Positions 1-10,213 of a stretch of DNA of 64,000 bases are shown one piece after another. The notes beneath the pieces are model-generated. The model did no database searches. It worked only from the letters and a program-made list of their open reading frames with translations, and was not told where the DNA came from. The stretch covers positions 239,940,750 through 240,004,749 of the forward strand of contig NC_073693.1 in NCBI RefSeq assembly GCF_029784155.1, in the 5' to 3' direction. Position 1 is the first letter of the stretch. The number at the start of each line of letters is the position of its first letter. The DNA is from Uranotaenia lowii. Its lineage: Eukaryota; Arthropoda; Insecta; Diptera; Culicidae. Both the position numbers and the translations under genes were made by a program.

Positions 1-437
1 TGTATTTACATATACATATTTATTTTATTTATTTATTGCAAACAGATGCATAAAAAATAATATTTTATACTGTTGCAATATTAAATAAACAAAATAAATA
101 TATATGTTAAAAAAGATAGTTACTGTATTCTATAAGGTTAAAATTTGCGATTTTTTAAATTGCTTGTGAAAATGAGCAATTGAAAATAGCCTGGACAATG
201 CATTGAACATCGATGATGATGCTGATCTATAATTCTTTGATGTTAATTTCTGACTTCTGAGTCTGAGTACTGTATTTAATCAGCGCCTGAGTTTATACTA
301 TTTTGTCATGGCTATCATGGAGATTTTCCGTAACGAACATTATGAACATGTTTAAGGCCAATTATAAGCAATGTAGTTTTTCAGATGCAAATAACAAATA
401 ATCGTGACAAACGCATTGACTACAAATTTAACTTTAA
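1..437. other. AT-rich flank, no gene
   Basis: AT-rich sequence with no open frame that looks coding on either strand. It is the host DNA to the left of the transposon stack. The 16-bp motif at 438-453 recurs at 28817-28832, so this segment was originally contiguous with the sequence after 28832. Confidence 0.6.
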
Positions 438-453
438 AATGATTAATCCAGTT
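438..453. repeat. Target-site duplication, left copy (element B)
   Basis: AATGATTAATCCAGTT is found here and, identically, at 28817-28832. On this side it is followed by a T-run (454-468), which is the poly(A) tail of a minus-strand retroelement. A 16-bp duplication next to a poly(A) tail is the signature of target-primed reverse transcription by a non-LTR element. Confidence 0.9.
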
Positions 454-637
454 TTTTTTTTTTTTTTTGTAAATTATTTATTTGAAACGGCTCATACCTT
501 TAGGCTTTAAGGAGCCAAACTCGTTTTGTTTGATTACAATTGTGTACTTAGATCTAGTTCACTTTTTTTTTTTTTGAAGAAAAAGAAAGATTGTAACCGC
601 ATGTTACATATTTTTGTGCGTGGCTCCGCCACAAAAT

Positions 638-649
638 CCAATCATCCCT
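638..649. repeat. Target-site duplication, left copy (element A)
   Basis: CCAATCATCCCT occurs here and at 6942-6953, immediately outside element A. The uninterrupted 3' LTR has this motif once (around 14160-14171), confirming that it was duplicated by insertion. Confidence 0.9.
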
Positions 650-871
650 TTCTTTCTTTCTTTCGCTTTTGGCGCAGACGGTTAGTCCATGACAGCCAAG
701 TCTTATTGTGAATTTTTGTTTATTTATTTTAATGACGTTACGCGAATTTTGAAGTAACCGTTGACGGACTTATTTTTTTGACTTTGTAACATAAATTATG
801 CCGTTTTCGTTTTCTCCACAAGCGCGGGGCAAAACTTTTTCTGAATAAATAAACAGAATCGTTACCCGGGA

Positions 872-1075
872 TTGGGCTTGTGATATAGCTCAGTTGGCAA
901 GTCTGTTGTCTCCTGAGCCGATGTCCGCGAGTTCGAGCCCAAGAGCAAACATCGAATACAGTTGTACCGGATGAGTTTTTCAATAACGATCCGCCAACTG
1001 CACCGTTGATAAAGTCGCGAATGCCATAAAGATGGTAAAACGACTATAATCGAAACAAAAAAAAAAAAAAAAAAA
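872..1075 (+). mobile_element. tRNA-derived SINE
   Basis: About 204 bp flanked by an 11-bp target duplication, GTTACCCGGGA, at 861-871 and 1076-1086. It has Pol III promoter-like boxes: A box TAGCTCAGTTGG at 886-897 and B box around GTTCGAGCC at 931-939. It ends in a long A-run (about 1057-1075). The tRNA-like head followed by an unrelated body and an A tail is typical of tRNA SINEs such as the Feilai type in mosquitoes; family membership is inferred. It lies in the 3' UTR of element A, opposite in strand. Confidence 0.85.
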
Positions 1076-1326
1076 GTTACCCGGGACGATGCAAATATAT
1101 TGTTGCTATACTCACACCTATGTTTACCCCCAACACTGACAACTTTTACAGGGTGCAACCGCCTGCTTGAGGTTCAAATCTCGGGCAAAACTAGTGGACT
1201 TCTGAATTAATAAACGAACACAATAACAGTAGCTAGGGCAAAACTCGTGGGTAACTAGGTTGCCACTGCCAATAAACGAAAACACTATTAGACTCACAGT
1301 TTTTAATTGAAGCGATTTTGATTTAA

Positions 1327-4300
1327 TTAAACATTAACTTTTGCTTGCTTTATGAATTCGGCTATTTTTTTAATTTCATCGGGGTCTCCTTTTTTTAAGA
1401 CTTCTTGGAGTTCTATTTTTTCTTTGAGAAATTGGACGTTGTTCCTGAGGGCGTTAAATTTGTTGCAGTCATACAGAATATGTGAGAGATTTTCCGTGGT
1501 ATTACAGGTGTCGCATTTATCGTCTGGGACTAGGTTCCATTTCTTTAATCTGTCTTTGGTCGCTGTATGTCCACTTCGTATTCGGGATAGGATGATGGAG
1601 TGGTCTGTTGAAAGATTCAAATTGTTGAACCATGGTTTCGGGGAGACTTGATTTTTTATTCTGAAGTGGTAAGTACCTTTCTCTTCTGAAATGTTTTTAT
1701 ATTGTTCGTTCCAAATGCACCACGTTTCATGTTTTACATTAAGTAATAGGTCATTAAGCGTTAAATTCATTTCGTTTATATTGTTCATAGTTGTTCCTAA
1801 CTTTGCTGCTGTGTCAGCTCTGTCATTTCCGATTAATCCTGAGTGTCCAGGAATCCATTGGATGTGGAGTTGTTCTATATCAGAGTTTTGGATAATCTGG
1901 TGGATGTTAGCAATTAAGTAGTTATCCACAGCTGAATTGTTTTTTAGAAGTTCTGTTGCGCTTTGAGAGTCGGTTAAAATTGTTCCTATGTGTATTTTTT
2001 TCTCTATCATGTATTCGATTGCTTTTAGGATCGCGACCAATTCCGCGTTCATAATTGTAAACTGCGTTTTGAGCCTGCCACTGAAAGATGTTTTTTCTTG
2101 TGGATCATAGAAACCATAACCGGGCCTACCCTGTATTTTTGATCCATCTGTGTATAAAATGTAGTTTTGTGAGTAATTAGTTTCAATAAGTTTTAATACC
2201 ATTTGTTTTTGGACAGCTATAGAAAGTTGCTTTTTGACTAATGATGGAATGCTGGATCTGATTATGGCTTTGTTTGATTGTTGGAGAGGTATTTTTTTTG
2301 CTAATTGTTTGAGATGGAGATTATTAATGTTAGCTATTCGCTCTAAATATGAGCTATATTTATGGGGGTTTTCTGCCAGTATGGCTTCATTTAAAAATTC
2401 AACTATGGGACTACTGTTATAGTAGATGGTCTTAGTAATCTCTTTGAAGGCTAAGTACGTAGCTCTTTCTCTGAGTGGTAACTCTCCTGCTTCTGCCAGG
2501 ATAACGTTGTTCGGTGTCGATTTCAGAAATCGAAGCGATGTTCGTATATAAAGGTGTTGTACTGTTTCGAGTTTTTTAAAGGACGTTTTGGAACAATTTG
2601 CTACTATCGTTAAACCGTAATCTAGATGAGATTGTATTATTGCTTTGGAAACGTTAAGCATTGTACCGGGGTGTGCTCCGTTTTTACGCCTGCATAGCAT
2701 TTTGAGAATGTAATGTTTTCTTTTAGCTATTGCTACTGTGGAGTCTATATGTTTGTTGAAATTTAATCTGTGATCTAAGTGAATTCCAAGAAACTTGTGA
2801 ATTGGTTTGATTTCGATTAGTTGTTGATTTAAAGATAATTGAAGATTAGGATGTAGTTTGTTGGTAAAAACCATAGAACCACATTTATCGGGATTTATTT
2901 TCATGTTTAGTTGTTCCATTTGTATAGCTATATCCGAAAGGAATTCGTTCATTAATTCTGAGGCTTGTGTGATTGTTTTAGCTTGAACTATTGCCGTAAA
3001 GTCATCTGCGTATTGTAATAATATTTTTCTATTGCCTGTAATTTTATGTAGTTTTTGAGTATAAATATTAAATAGTACTGGCGATAGCGGGCAACCTTGA
3101 GGGAGTCCTTGGTTAGAGTTTCTGATTATTTCACTTCCATCGTTTAAAACGAGTATTGTTTTTCTTTTGGAAAGATATTGGTAGATCCAGTTTGTTATTT
3201 CGGTAGGTATATTTAATTCAATCAAAATGTCTAGTAATTTGTTGATATCTACATTGTCGAATGCTTTTGATAGATCTAAGAATGTTGCTATGGTAATTTC
3301 TTTCTCTCTTTTGCTATTATATACATACGATATAAGGGTGTTTACGCAGTTGATACATGAAACTTTGCGTTTGAAACCGAAAGAGAAGGCTGGTATGAGG
3401 TTGTTTTCCTCTAAGTATTTATAAAGTAATTTTTTGACTGGAAAATTTATCAATTTGATAAGTGTTGTAAGTAAGGATATTGGTCTATACGATGAAGAAA
3501 TGTTTGGATTTTTGGTAGGTTTCAATATCGGAACTACTTTGATGTTCCTCCATTCATCCGGAATATTACCATTGTTGGCGACTAGAACTAAATTTTCTAC
3601 TATTTTACTTAAGAGTTCAGGTTTCATCTGCTTAAGTAGATAAAAAGAAAGGCCATCGATGCCGGGGGAAGAGGTGTCTTTTTTCTCTTTAATTATTTTA
3701 ATTATCTCTTTAAAATTAAACGTGATTTTGTTATTAGTTTTTTGCGGAATGTAGTTGATACTGTTAGATTCTTCCGGGAAGTTTAGATCCATGAAATTTT
3801 GGGCTAAATTTGTGTCATTTAAAATATGCTCGCTATTTTTAGATGGGTATCCGCCACTTGCTTTTCTAATTGAATCCCATAATTGTTTTTGGTTCATTTG
3901 AGGGTCTATTGAATTAATGAAATTAGTCCAGCTTTCTTTTGATTTTTTACGAATAATTTGTTTAAGTTTGGCTTTTGATTTCTTAAACTCTAAATAATTT
4001 TCTTGCGTTTGGTTTCTAAAGTATCTAACGAGGTTGAAATTTTTTATTTTCATCAAATTTTTTATCTGATCATCCCACCATGGTTTGGGATTATTTTTGG
4101 GATTTGTGGTATATGTACAGCTTTTGATTTTTTCATTAAGGGTAGGATAAATATCAAATTGGTTTTTGATTGATTCGGGGTCTATAGAATTTATCTTTTC
4201 AATTGCTTTCTTTTTATTTATTGTTTGTTTTGGGCATGATGCTTTGAAGGATTCGGAAATATTGAAAAGTATAATTTTGTGGTTACTGCTGATTTCATCA

Positions 4301-4944
4301 TCCAGAACCTTCCATTCGGTTTTGTTAGCTATTTCTGGTGATACATAAGTTAGGTCGATAACTGATTCTAGTGTGCCGGGTGGTTTAATGAGAGTAGGTG
4401 AACCGTCGTTCATTAAGACAAGATCTGTGTCTTCGATTAAATGTGCGATTAGTTCCCCTCTTACGCACGAGTTTTGTTGTGGATTCCAGATTTCGTGATG
4501 GGCATTGAAGTCCCCTGCCAGTATTGTTGACATATTAAGTTGATATATCTTATTTAGAATTTCTTTAAAGGGATCTTTAATTATTTGATTACTAATTGGA
4601 AGAGGGGGGATATATATTGATACTATTAATAAATTTGGAAAAGTGTTGAGTGTTTTGATGGCTATTGCTTCTATAGGGTCTATATTACTGAATTTGACTA
4701 TTTCATATCTGATATTATTTGCAACTAGAATGCCTACACCTCCGTGACCTTTCGGTCTACAGGATGTTTCAAATTTGTAGCCTGGAAATTTGAAATCCTC
4801 TTCAGGTTTCATCCAAATCTCCTGCAATATCGCTATATCTATTTTATTTTCATTGAGGAAATATTTCAATGTTTTTCTGGTGTCGGAGGGTCTAATGCTG
4901 GTAATATTGTTTTGTATGAAGTTTAAATTTCTAAGAACTGACAT
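1327..4944 (-). CDS. Element A ORF2: endonuclease-reverse transcriptase-RNase H
   Basis: 1205 residues, intact. The N-terminal APE-type endonuclease has QEIW near residue 40, GDFNAHHEIW, and SNH in place of the usual SDH. The central reverse transcriptase has GLPQGCPLSPVLFNIY and the catalytic YADD. A C-terminal RNase H follows with TDGS, an AEL-containing helix, TDSQS and an IPGHSGLIGNDRAD block. The last part carries a CX2C...HX4C knuckle (CDTCN...HILYDC). In the family this protein nicks the target and copies the element RNA onto it. The start at 4944 is the first ATG before the endonuclease. Confidence 0.93.
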   Translation of the reverse strand: MSVLRNLNFIQNNITSIRPSDTRKTLKYFLNENKIDIAILQEIWMKPEEDFKFPGYKFETSCRPKGHGGVGILVANNIRYEIVKFSNIDPIEAIAIKTLNTFPNLLIVSIYIPPLPISNQIIKDPFKEILNKIYQLNMSTILAGDFNAHHEIWNPQQNSCVRGELIAHLIEDTDLVLMNDGSPTLIKPPGTLESVIDLTYVSPEIANKTEWKVLDDEISSNHKIILFNISESFKASCPKQTINKKKAIEKINSIDPESIKNQFDIYPTLNEKIKSCTYTTNPKNNPKPWWDDQIKNLMKIKNFNLVRYFRNQTQENYLEFKKSKAKLKQIIRKKSKESWTNFINSIDPQMNQKQLWDSIRKASGGYPSKNSEHILNDTNLAQNFMDLNFPEESNSINYIPQKTNNKITFNFKEIIKIIKEKKDTSSPGIDGLSFYLLKQMKPELLSKIVENLVLVANNGNIPDEWRNIKVVPILKPTKNPNISSSYRPISLLTTLIKLINFPVKKLLYKYLEENNLIPAFSFGFKRKVSCINCVNTLISYVYNSKREKEITIATFLDLSKAFDNVDINKLLDILIELNIPTEITNWIYQYLSKRKTILVLNDGSEIIRNSNQGLPQGCPLSPVLFNIYTQKLHKITGNRKILLQYADDFTAIVQAKTITQASELMNEFLSDIAIQMEQLNMKINPDKCGSMVFTNKLHPNLQLSLNQQLIEIKPIHKFLGIHLDHRLNFNKHIDSTVAIAKRKHYILKMLCRRKNGAHPGTMLNVSKAIIQSHLDYGLTIVANCSKTSFKKLETVQHLYIRTSLRFLKSTPNNVILAEAGELPLRERATYLAFKEITKTIYYNSSPIVEFLNEAILAENPHKYSSYLERIANINNLHLKQLAKKIPLQQSNKAIIRSSIPSLVKKQLSIAVQKQMVLKLIETNYSQNYILYTDGSKIQGRPGYGFYDPQEKTSFSGRLKTQFTIMNAELVAILKAIEYMIEKKIHIGTILTDSQSATELLKNNSAVDNYLIANIHQIIQNSDIEQLHIQWIPGHSGLIGNDRADTAAKLGTTMNNINEMNLTLNDLLLNVKHETWCIWNEQYKNISEEKGTYHFRIKNQVSPKPWFNNLNLSTDHSIILSRIRSGHTATKDRLKKWNLVPDDKCDTCNTTENLSHILYDCNKFNALRNNVQFLKEKIELQEVLKKGDPDEIKKIAEFIKQAKVNV

Positions 4945-5203
4945 TTTGATAGAAAAGATTTGTATGGTGTAATTTTGTTTTCCTCGTTTAATTGATTCTT
5001 ATTGGGTACGAAGTGTACGAAAGAATTAACCTGCCACCCGCTTCTGGAGCTACCTTCAGGGAAACCCCTTGAATTAAGTGGGGGCTCATCAAGAGATAAA
5101 CATATCGTCTTCTGATGTGCTCCGTTCTCAATTCTCGTATTCATCCCTGAAGCCATCTCCAGGAGAGTTTGGTCGGTGTCTTCTTTCGTATCTTGTTCTC
5201 GTG

Positions 5204-6700
5204 TTATCCTAATTTTTGTTGTTGATTAATGAGATTCTTTATTTTATCGCTTATTTCTATTAGCAAAATATCTGAGTCAAAGGTGTCTTTTTTATTTTTA
5301 TTTTGATTTGCATGTTTGATGATGGAACTTAGAATTTCTTTCATTTTATTAAAGATGTGTGGAATGTTCATTTGTTTGAGAATATCGTTTCTTATGCTTT
5401 CCGTGATTTTATCTATATTAACGGTTTGTTGTTGAGGTGATGGAAGTGTTGGTACTTGGAATATAGCAGTGGATGTTGATGGAATTGAATTTTGAGAGTT
5501 ATTGGTTGTAAGTGGAGGAAAATTTTGTAACGATTGTATTCTTGGTTGTGCTGTTCTATTCTTGGGAAAACGGTTTAGTGCTTCGGGTATGGTAAGTTTT
5601 TCTGTCGCCATAATAAATCTTATTTTGTCCTGCCTAAGTCTTTCTGGACAGTTTCTATCTGTGACTATATGTCCACCAAGACAGTGGTAACAATTCGGGG
5701 GGGAGTTGCATTGTGGGTTTTCCTCATCGTGTACCTGTCCACAAATTTTGCATCTTGCTTGTTTACTTTTGCATGATTTGGATTTGTGACCATATCGCCA
5801 GCAGTTTGTACAAAGCTTGATAGGGAAAATATAGTGGTTAACTCTGGCCGGGATACCATAAATTGTTACCGTTTCCGGAAGGTCTTGACCTTCAATAAAG
5901 ATTTTGACTGCATTTGTATCTATTAGTTTTTCGTCTCTCATTTTACGGATCCTTTCGATTTTTGTAATTTTCTTGTTTCCTGCTTCAATATTTTCTTGTA
6001 TTTCCTTATCGGTAAGCGATGTCGGAATGTTTCTAATAACTCCTATGGATTCCTTGTACATTTGTGGAACATAGACTCGATATTTGTAATCATTTTTTAG
6101 TATTTCTGAGTTCAAGAGAACTTCCGCATCTTTGGCTAGGTTAAAGGTTATTTTAAATCTCCCTAAACCAGCGCTCTTCAGTTCTTTATATTTCTTGACT
6201 CCTATATTATTGAGTATTTTAGCAATTTCCATGGGGTGTATATATTTGGGTTTAGGATTTTCGGGTTTGTCGGATTTTTGGGATATGTTAGATTTTTGGG
6301 ATATGTCAGATTTTTGGGATATGTCGGATTCATCGGGTTTATTGGATTTGGAATTTTCGTTGTCGTCTTTCTTCTCCTGGAGTTTTTCAATGAAGAAAGT
6401 TTTGAAGGTTTTGTTAGTTTCAGTCCATTTTCCCGAATATTTAAAGGTTTCGGATTTTTCCGTTTTGTTCTTTTTGGTCTTTTTCTGAGGTTCATCTTCA
6501 TCGTCAGTCCTACGGTCAGGATTACTTTCTTTTTTTGTTCTCATCTCTCTAATTTTTTTGGTTTTCGATTCTGAGTCACTCGAGTTAGTTTTTTCCAGTT
6601 TGCGTCTTGTGCCTATTTTGTCCAATGGAGGATCGAAAGGAGGGTCTGTAGGAACATTCATTTCTGAATGATCCTCAAACCCTCGGAAGCCATCTTGCAT
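5204..6700 (-). CDS. Element A ORF1: Gag-like nucleic-acid-binding protein with zinc knuckles
   Basis: 498 residues. The first 150 are very charged and lysine-rich and contain short tandem repeats of the type SDISQK (DNA 6262-6330). A middle region resembles the RNA-recognition-like domain of ORF1 proteins. Near residues 300-360 there are consecutive cysteine knuckles (CTNCWRYGHKSKSC, CKICG..., CYHCLGGH...C). In this family the protein coats element RNA and forms the ribonucleoprotein. It is separated from ORF2 by 259 bp, so ORF2 translation must be by reinitiation or internal entry. Confidence 0.88.
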   Translation of the reverse strand: MQDGFRGFEDHSEMNVPTDPPFDPPLDKIGTRRKLEKTNSSDSESKTKKIREMRTKKESNPDRRTDDEDEPQKKTKKNKTEKSETFKYSGKWTETNKTFKTFFIEKLQEKKDDNENSKSNKPDESDISQKSDISQKSNISQKSDKPENPKPKYIHPMEIAKILNNIGVKKYKELKSAGLGRFKITFNLAKDAEVLLNSEILKNDYKYRVYVPQMYKESIGVIRNIPTSLTDKEIQENIEAGNKKITKIERIRKMRDEKLIDTNAVKIFIEGQDLPETVTIYGIPARVNHYIFPIKLCTNCWRYGHKSKSCKSKQARCKICGQVHDEENPQCNSPPNCYHCLGGHIVTDRNCPERLRQDKIRFIMATEKLTIPEALNRFPKNRTAQPRIQSLQNFPPLTTNNSQNSIPSTSTAIFQVPTLPSPQQQTVNIDKITESIRNDILKQMNIPHIFNKMKEILSSIIKHANQNKNKKDTFDSDILLIEISDKIKNLINQQQKLG

Positions 6701-8431
6701 TTAGTTGTGGATACCCCGGTAGTTTTGAATTCAATAATTAAGCTAGGTTAATGGAAGAGGTAATATTAAATTATACAGACCGTAAACGGTGAGTCCACTT
6801 TCTGTCACTGGTCACTATCATCCGTTTTATTGGAAACTTCAAAATTTAATTTTTCTCAAACCACGTGTCGCGTTAGAAAAATTTTCACTTTAAGACAAGC
6901 GTCACTTCCCTGTGTCTACTTTGGCGGTTAAAGCGAGAATGCCAATCATCCCTGTCCTTTAGGAAAAATACCACAACAGTAGCTCAGTAATAGAACGGCT
7001 AACATCCCACCTATCTGTCATCTCACAGCCACTCTCTTTCTGGGTTATCCATAGGCGTCGTGCTCAACCACTGGTGTTACGGGGAAGTGTTACCACCCGG
7101 AGAGCGGCGCCCTTTTCTCAATTCTCGCAATCTTTGCCGACGTCTTGATACATATCGGCATTGCAGAGTTGGTTCTTTCTGTTCGTGACCGTTTTAGATG
7201 TCGGAAGTGCGCGCGTTTTAGAGTACGTTAATTTTAGTGAAAACATGTGGTGTAAAAGTTTCATTTATTATTTCTACTATTTACAGGCTAGTTAGCATAA
7301 TCAACAAAGCTAGTTGAACAGAAATATATATACTAAAAGTTAAAAGTGTACGATTTGTAAAATAAAAACAAATATAGTACGGTTAGTAAGGTACAAAAAG
7401 TAAAATATAAGTGAATATTGTTAAAACTTATTCTATTTATAAATAACAGCTAAAACAGTGGTTAAAATTACAAACACAATTAAAAGCAATAAGCTGATAC
7501 AAACAAAAACTGTAAAAAAAGGTAAATTTAATGGAAAAATGTAAATGTTAAAAAAAACCACGTGCAAATCCTATGACGTCACAAGTATTATAACCTCTTG
7601 CGCAGGTCCAAGAGGGCCTTTTTTTTTCTTGTATGTTTGTTCTACAACACAGCTCTCGACGCGCCTAACCTAAAAACGGACAGAAAGGGTTAATCGGACC
7701 ACCAAAACTTCCGATTTAACCACGGTTTGGAAAACATCAACATCTGATCGACACAACAACATCCGATCTAACCCCAAAAACATCCGATCGAACGACGAGG
7801 TTTACCGACGCAGTTTCCACCGTTGGCAACCGGACGACGAGGCTGGAGACCGACATTCGCTGGTCGTGGGCTCTTCCGGGACGCCGGAATTGAGCCTGTG
7901 ACACTCCAGAAGCTCATCGAGTCGTCCCTCGTGTCATCGTTCGTCGCATCACCACACCCCGAACATTAAATACAACGGAATGTCCATCTGCCTGTTAAGT
8001 GCCCGTAGTAAACCGCAAGTATAATCGAAGCATGTGACGTCTTCAGGGAAATTTTTGTTAATAAACCCCAAAAATGTACAAATTGAACCCATTGGTACCG
8101 TTAATGTAGCTAGTAGAATAATCTCGATCCTTTTACACTACTTCTGCTCGTGATTCCGTTTGTGGCTGAAAGCCCCCCTTTGCTCTTCTCTCTAAATCGG
8201 TCCGTTCTGGGAATTATCGACTCCGCCCACTTTGATCCTAAAATTTAGTTGCAACGGTTGGTGACATGAGAGGTACCCACCCGTCTACGCCTTTGGTTGT
8301 CTGGCCCCGAGGGTTTCCCTAAGGTGAGTTCCTCCGAAGGAGAGTGCTGTGTTATCCCGACCCTGAGTTCCCTTGTTTACCTCTAATTACATCCACCCAC
8401 CCACCAAACCACCCACTGAGCTTTCTCCGAG

Positions 8432-8450
8432 CGCCCGAATAGGGACTCCA
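8432..8450 (+). promoter_or_regulatory. Primer-binding-site-like sequence (tRNA-Lys type), damaged start
   Basis: CGCCCGAATAGGGACTCC directly follows the 5' LTR. It resembles a tRNA-Lys-type primer site, but the first bases (normally TGG) are missing together with the last LTR bases. The 3' LTR shows what the LTR end should be. A deletion of about 8 nt at the junction is inferred. Confidence 0.6.
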
Positions 8451-8461
8451 AAGCTGCTCTG

Positions 8462-10213
8462 ATGAGACGTCTCAAGGATCGCCTTAAGACGGAAAAAAAC
8501 GAAACGAATCCGAATATTGATTTTACTCGTTCCAATAACAGCGTGCACGAAGAAATTAAGAAGATTGACAGAGAGGTAAAGTACATAATAGATTTGTTAG
8601 AATGTAGAATTCCTTTCGATGGTATCCGAGATACTCTTAGAACCAGGCTTGCACATTATTATGTGAGATGTACTAGGGTCCTGGAAGTAGCGGAAGCGGA
8701 TGTCGATTTAAAGGATTTAGACCGACTTCAGGCTTCGATTAGAGAGCATATAATTACTTTCTTTTCGCCATTCGCTGCACTCCAAAAAGCCCAATCGGTT
8801 TTGATGGCGAACATTGCTAGCTCGTTAGCAGAATTAAATTTGTCCAGAAGCGCGATTTCGAGACCGAAGAAGAATAAAGCACCCTGTAAGAAGAAGAATA
8901 AGAAATTAGAAACGGAACCTGAAAATACGGATAACGAAAGTGTCGTAGATCGAGAAACTGAAATTGATAGTTCGAAGGAAGAAGGAGCGATTGGTTTTAG
9001 CCTCGGGGGCGAAAAATCGTCTGCTCCACCGCGAATTTTAAAATCCGTTAGTAATCAGCCGCGAATTCCAAAACCCGTCAGAATTTCGTCGCGGAAACGG
9101 ATGTCGGATTCTGAGGAAAACGAACGATTCGTTAATCGAGTATCACTTAGGACCAAAACCAAACACCTACCTTCTCTTCTCGACAGTTCAGATTTTCGCG
9201 ACTCGAATTCAGAATCTGATGCTGATTCTAGACCGGTTCAAGCTCGACGACGCGAAGATAGGTCACCGCAGCAGTTTTACCGTTCGCGTAGAGGCCGGCC
9301 AGTATCCGATTGGAACCTCTGGTACGACGGCAAGGATAACGGCCAAGGTTTGATGGTTTTCTTGCGCGAAGTAGAGTTTACCGCGGATTCCGAGAACGTT
9401 TCTCGTCAAGAACTTTTTCGCTCAGCTATCAACCTCTTTCGTGGCCCCGCAAAAACGTGGTTTATGTCCGGGATCGAAAATGAAGAGTTTACTTCTTGGA
9501 AGCAATTGGTCCGCGAAATCAAAAACGAGTTCCTTTCTCCCGATCATGATCACGCGAGTGAAATGCGCGCAATTGCTAGAAAGCAAGGTCCGAAAGAAAA
9601 ATTTCAGAACTACCTCACCGAAATGCTCAAAATTTTCAACGGATTTACGAAACGTCTTACCGAGAAACGGAAATTCCAAATAATATTTCGAAACATGCGA
9701 TCCGACTATCGAGGGTATGCTATCGCGTCCAAGATTGACAATCTTGCTGATCTCAAAACGTTCGGTCGACAGTTAGACGCGACATTTTGGTATAAATTTC
9801 AAACCGGCGAGGAAAATCTGCGAACGCGAAATCAGGTTAACGAAATTTGTACCGGTACAAAACCTAAAACGCGAATCGATTCGGATAAATACCAAAAACC
9901 TCGATATTTTTACGGTAATTCAAAATTTGATTCCGGAAATGAAGATAGAAAGCACAAAAAAGGTTATAAAGATTCAATCAAGCCATCTCAAGAACACTCC
10001 TCGAAGAAAGTTGCCACCCCTGATGGTCTGGAACTACTGCTTTCTCAATATTCACCCCTACCTGAGGGTATCTGCTACAATTGTAGGCTCAAGGGCCATC
10101 ACCATAAAAATTGTAACAGACCTTCTCACGTCTTTTGCCACCGATGTGGTTTTATGAACTTCGAAACAGATAATTGCCCATTTTGTACAAAAAATTTTCA
10201 CAAAACTGCTTGA
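8462..10213 (+). CDS. Gypsy gag polyprotein
   Basis: 583 residues starting at the first ATG after the primer site. The middle (about 270-460) has the retrotransposon Gag fold signature: a W-rich stretch, then LFRSAINLFRGPAKTWF, which is typical of Ty3/gypsy capsid. The C-terminus has a CCHC zinc knuckle (CYNCRLKGHHHKNC) and a second cysteine cluster. The last codons overlap the pol frame, which lies at -1. The frame is intact. Confidence 0.9.
   Translation: MRRLKDRLKTEKNETNPNIDFTRSNNSVHEEIKKIDREVKYIIDLLECRIPFDGIRDTLRTRLAHYYVRCTRVLEVAEADVDLKDLDRLQASIREHIITFFSPFAALQKAQSVLMANIASSLAELNLSRSAISRPKKNKAPCKKKNKKLETEPENTDNESVVDRETEIDSSKEEGAIGFSLGGEKSSAPPRILKSVSNQPRIPKPVRISSRKRMSDSEENERFVNRVSLRTKTKHLPSLLDSSDFRDSNSESDADSRPVQARRREDRSPQQFYRSRRGRPVSDWNLWYDGKDNGQGLMVFLREVEFTADSENVSRQELFRSAINLFRGPAKTWFMSGIENEEFTSWKQLVREIKNEFLSPDHDHASEMRAIARKQGPKEKFQNYLTEMLKIFNGFTKRLTEKRKFQIIFRNMRSDYRGYAIASKIDNLADLKTFGRQLDATFWYKFQTGEENLRTRNQVNEICTGTKPKTRIDSDKYQKPRYFYGNSKFDSGNEDRKHKKGYKDSIKPSQEHSSKKVATPDGLELLLSQYSPLPEGICYNCRLKGHHHKNCNRPSHVFCHRCGFMNFETDNCPFCTKNFHKTA

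Larger units (their letters stand above)
650..6941 (-). mobile_element. Non-LTR retrotransposon 'element A' (I-like, RNase H), full-length
   Basis: Inserted in the gypsy 5' LTR with a 12-bp target duplication. The 5' end is at 6941. In sense the 3' end is a short GAAA-repeat tail (seen on + as TTTC repeats from 650), not poly(A). It contains intact ORF1 (6700-5204) and ORF2 (4944-1327), 259 bp between the ORFs, a 5' UTR of about 240 bp and a 3' UTR that holds a SINE. Without the SINE it is about 6.08 kb. Both ORFs are open, so this copy could have been active recently. It is clearly distinct from element B in sequence and in tail type. Confidence 0.9.
592..8431 (+). repeat. 5' LTR of the gypsy element, split by element A
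   Basis: The two LTR parts are 592-649 and 6954-8431. They match the 3' LTR (14114-15647) throughout, apart from two one-base homopolymer differences that I could see. The 5' copy stops at CTCCGAG and then runs directly into the PBS-like sequence. The 3' copy continues with TTATA, so the last few LTR bases are missing here. The LTR begins with a short inverted pair, TGTAAC/GTTACA. Confidence 0.88.

Noticed and set aside
880..945. Possible tRNA gene on the + strand
   Set aside because: A and B boxes are present but there is no complete cloverleaf. The unit continues into an unrelated body with an A tail and has an 11-bp TSD, so it is a SINE.
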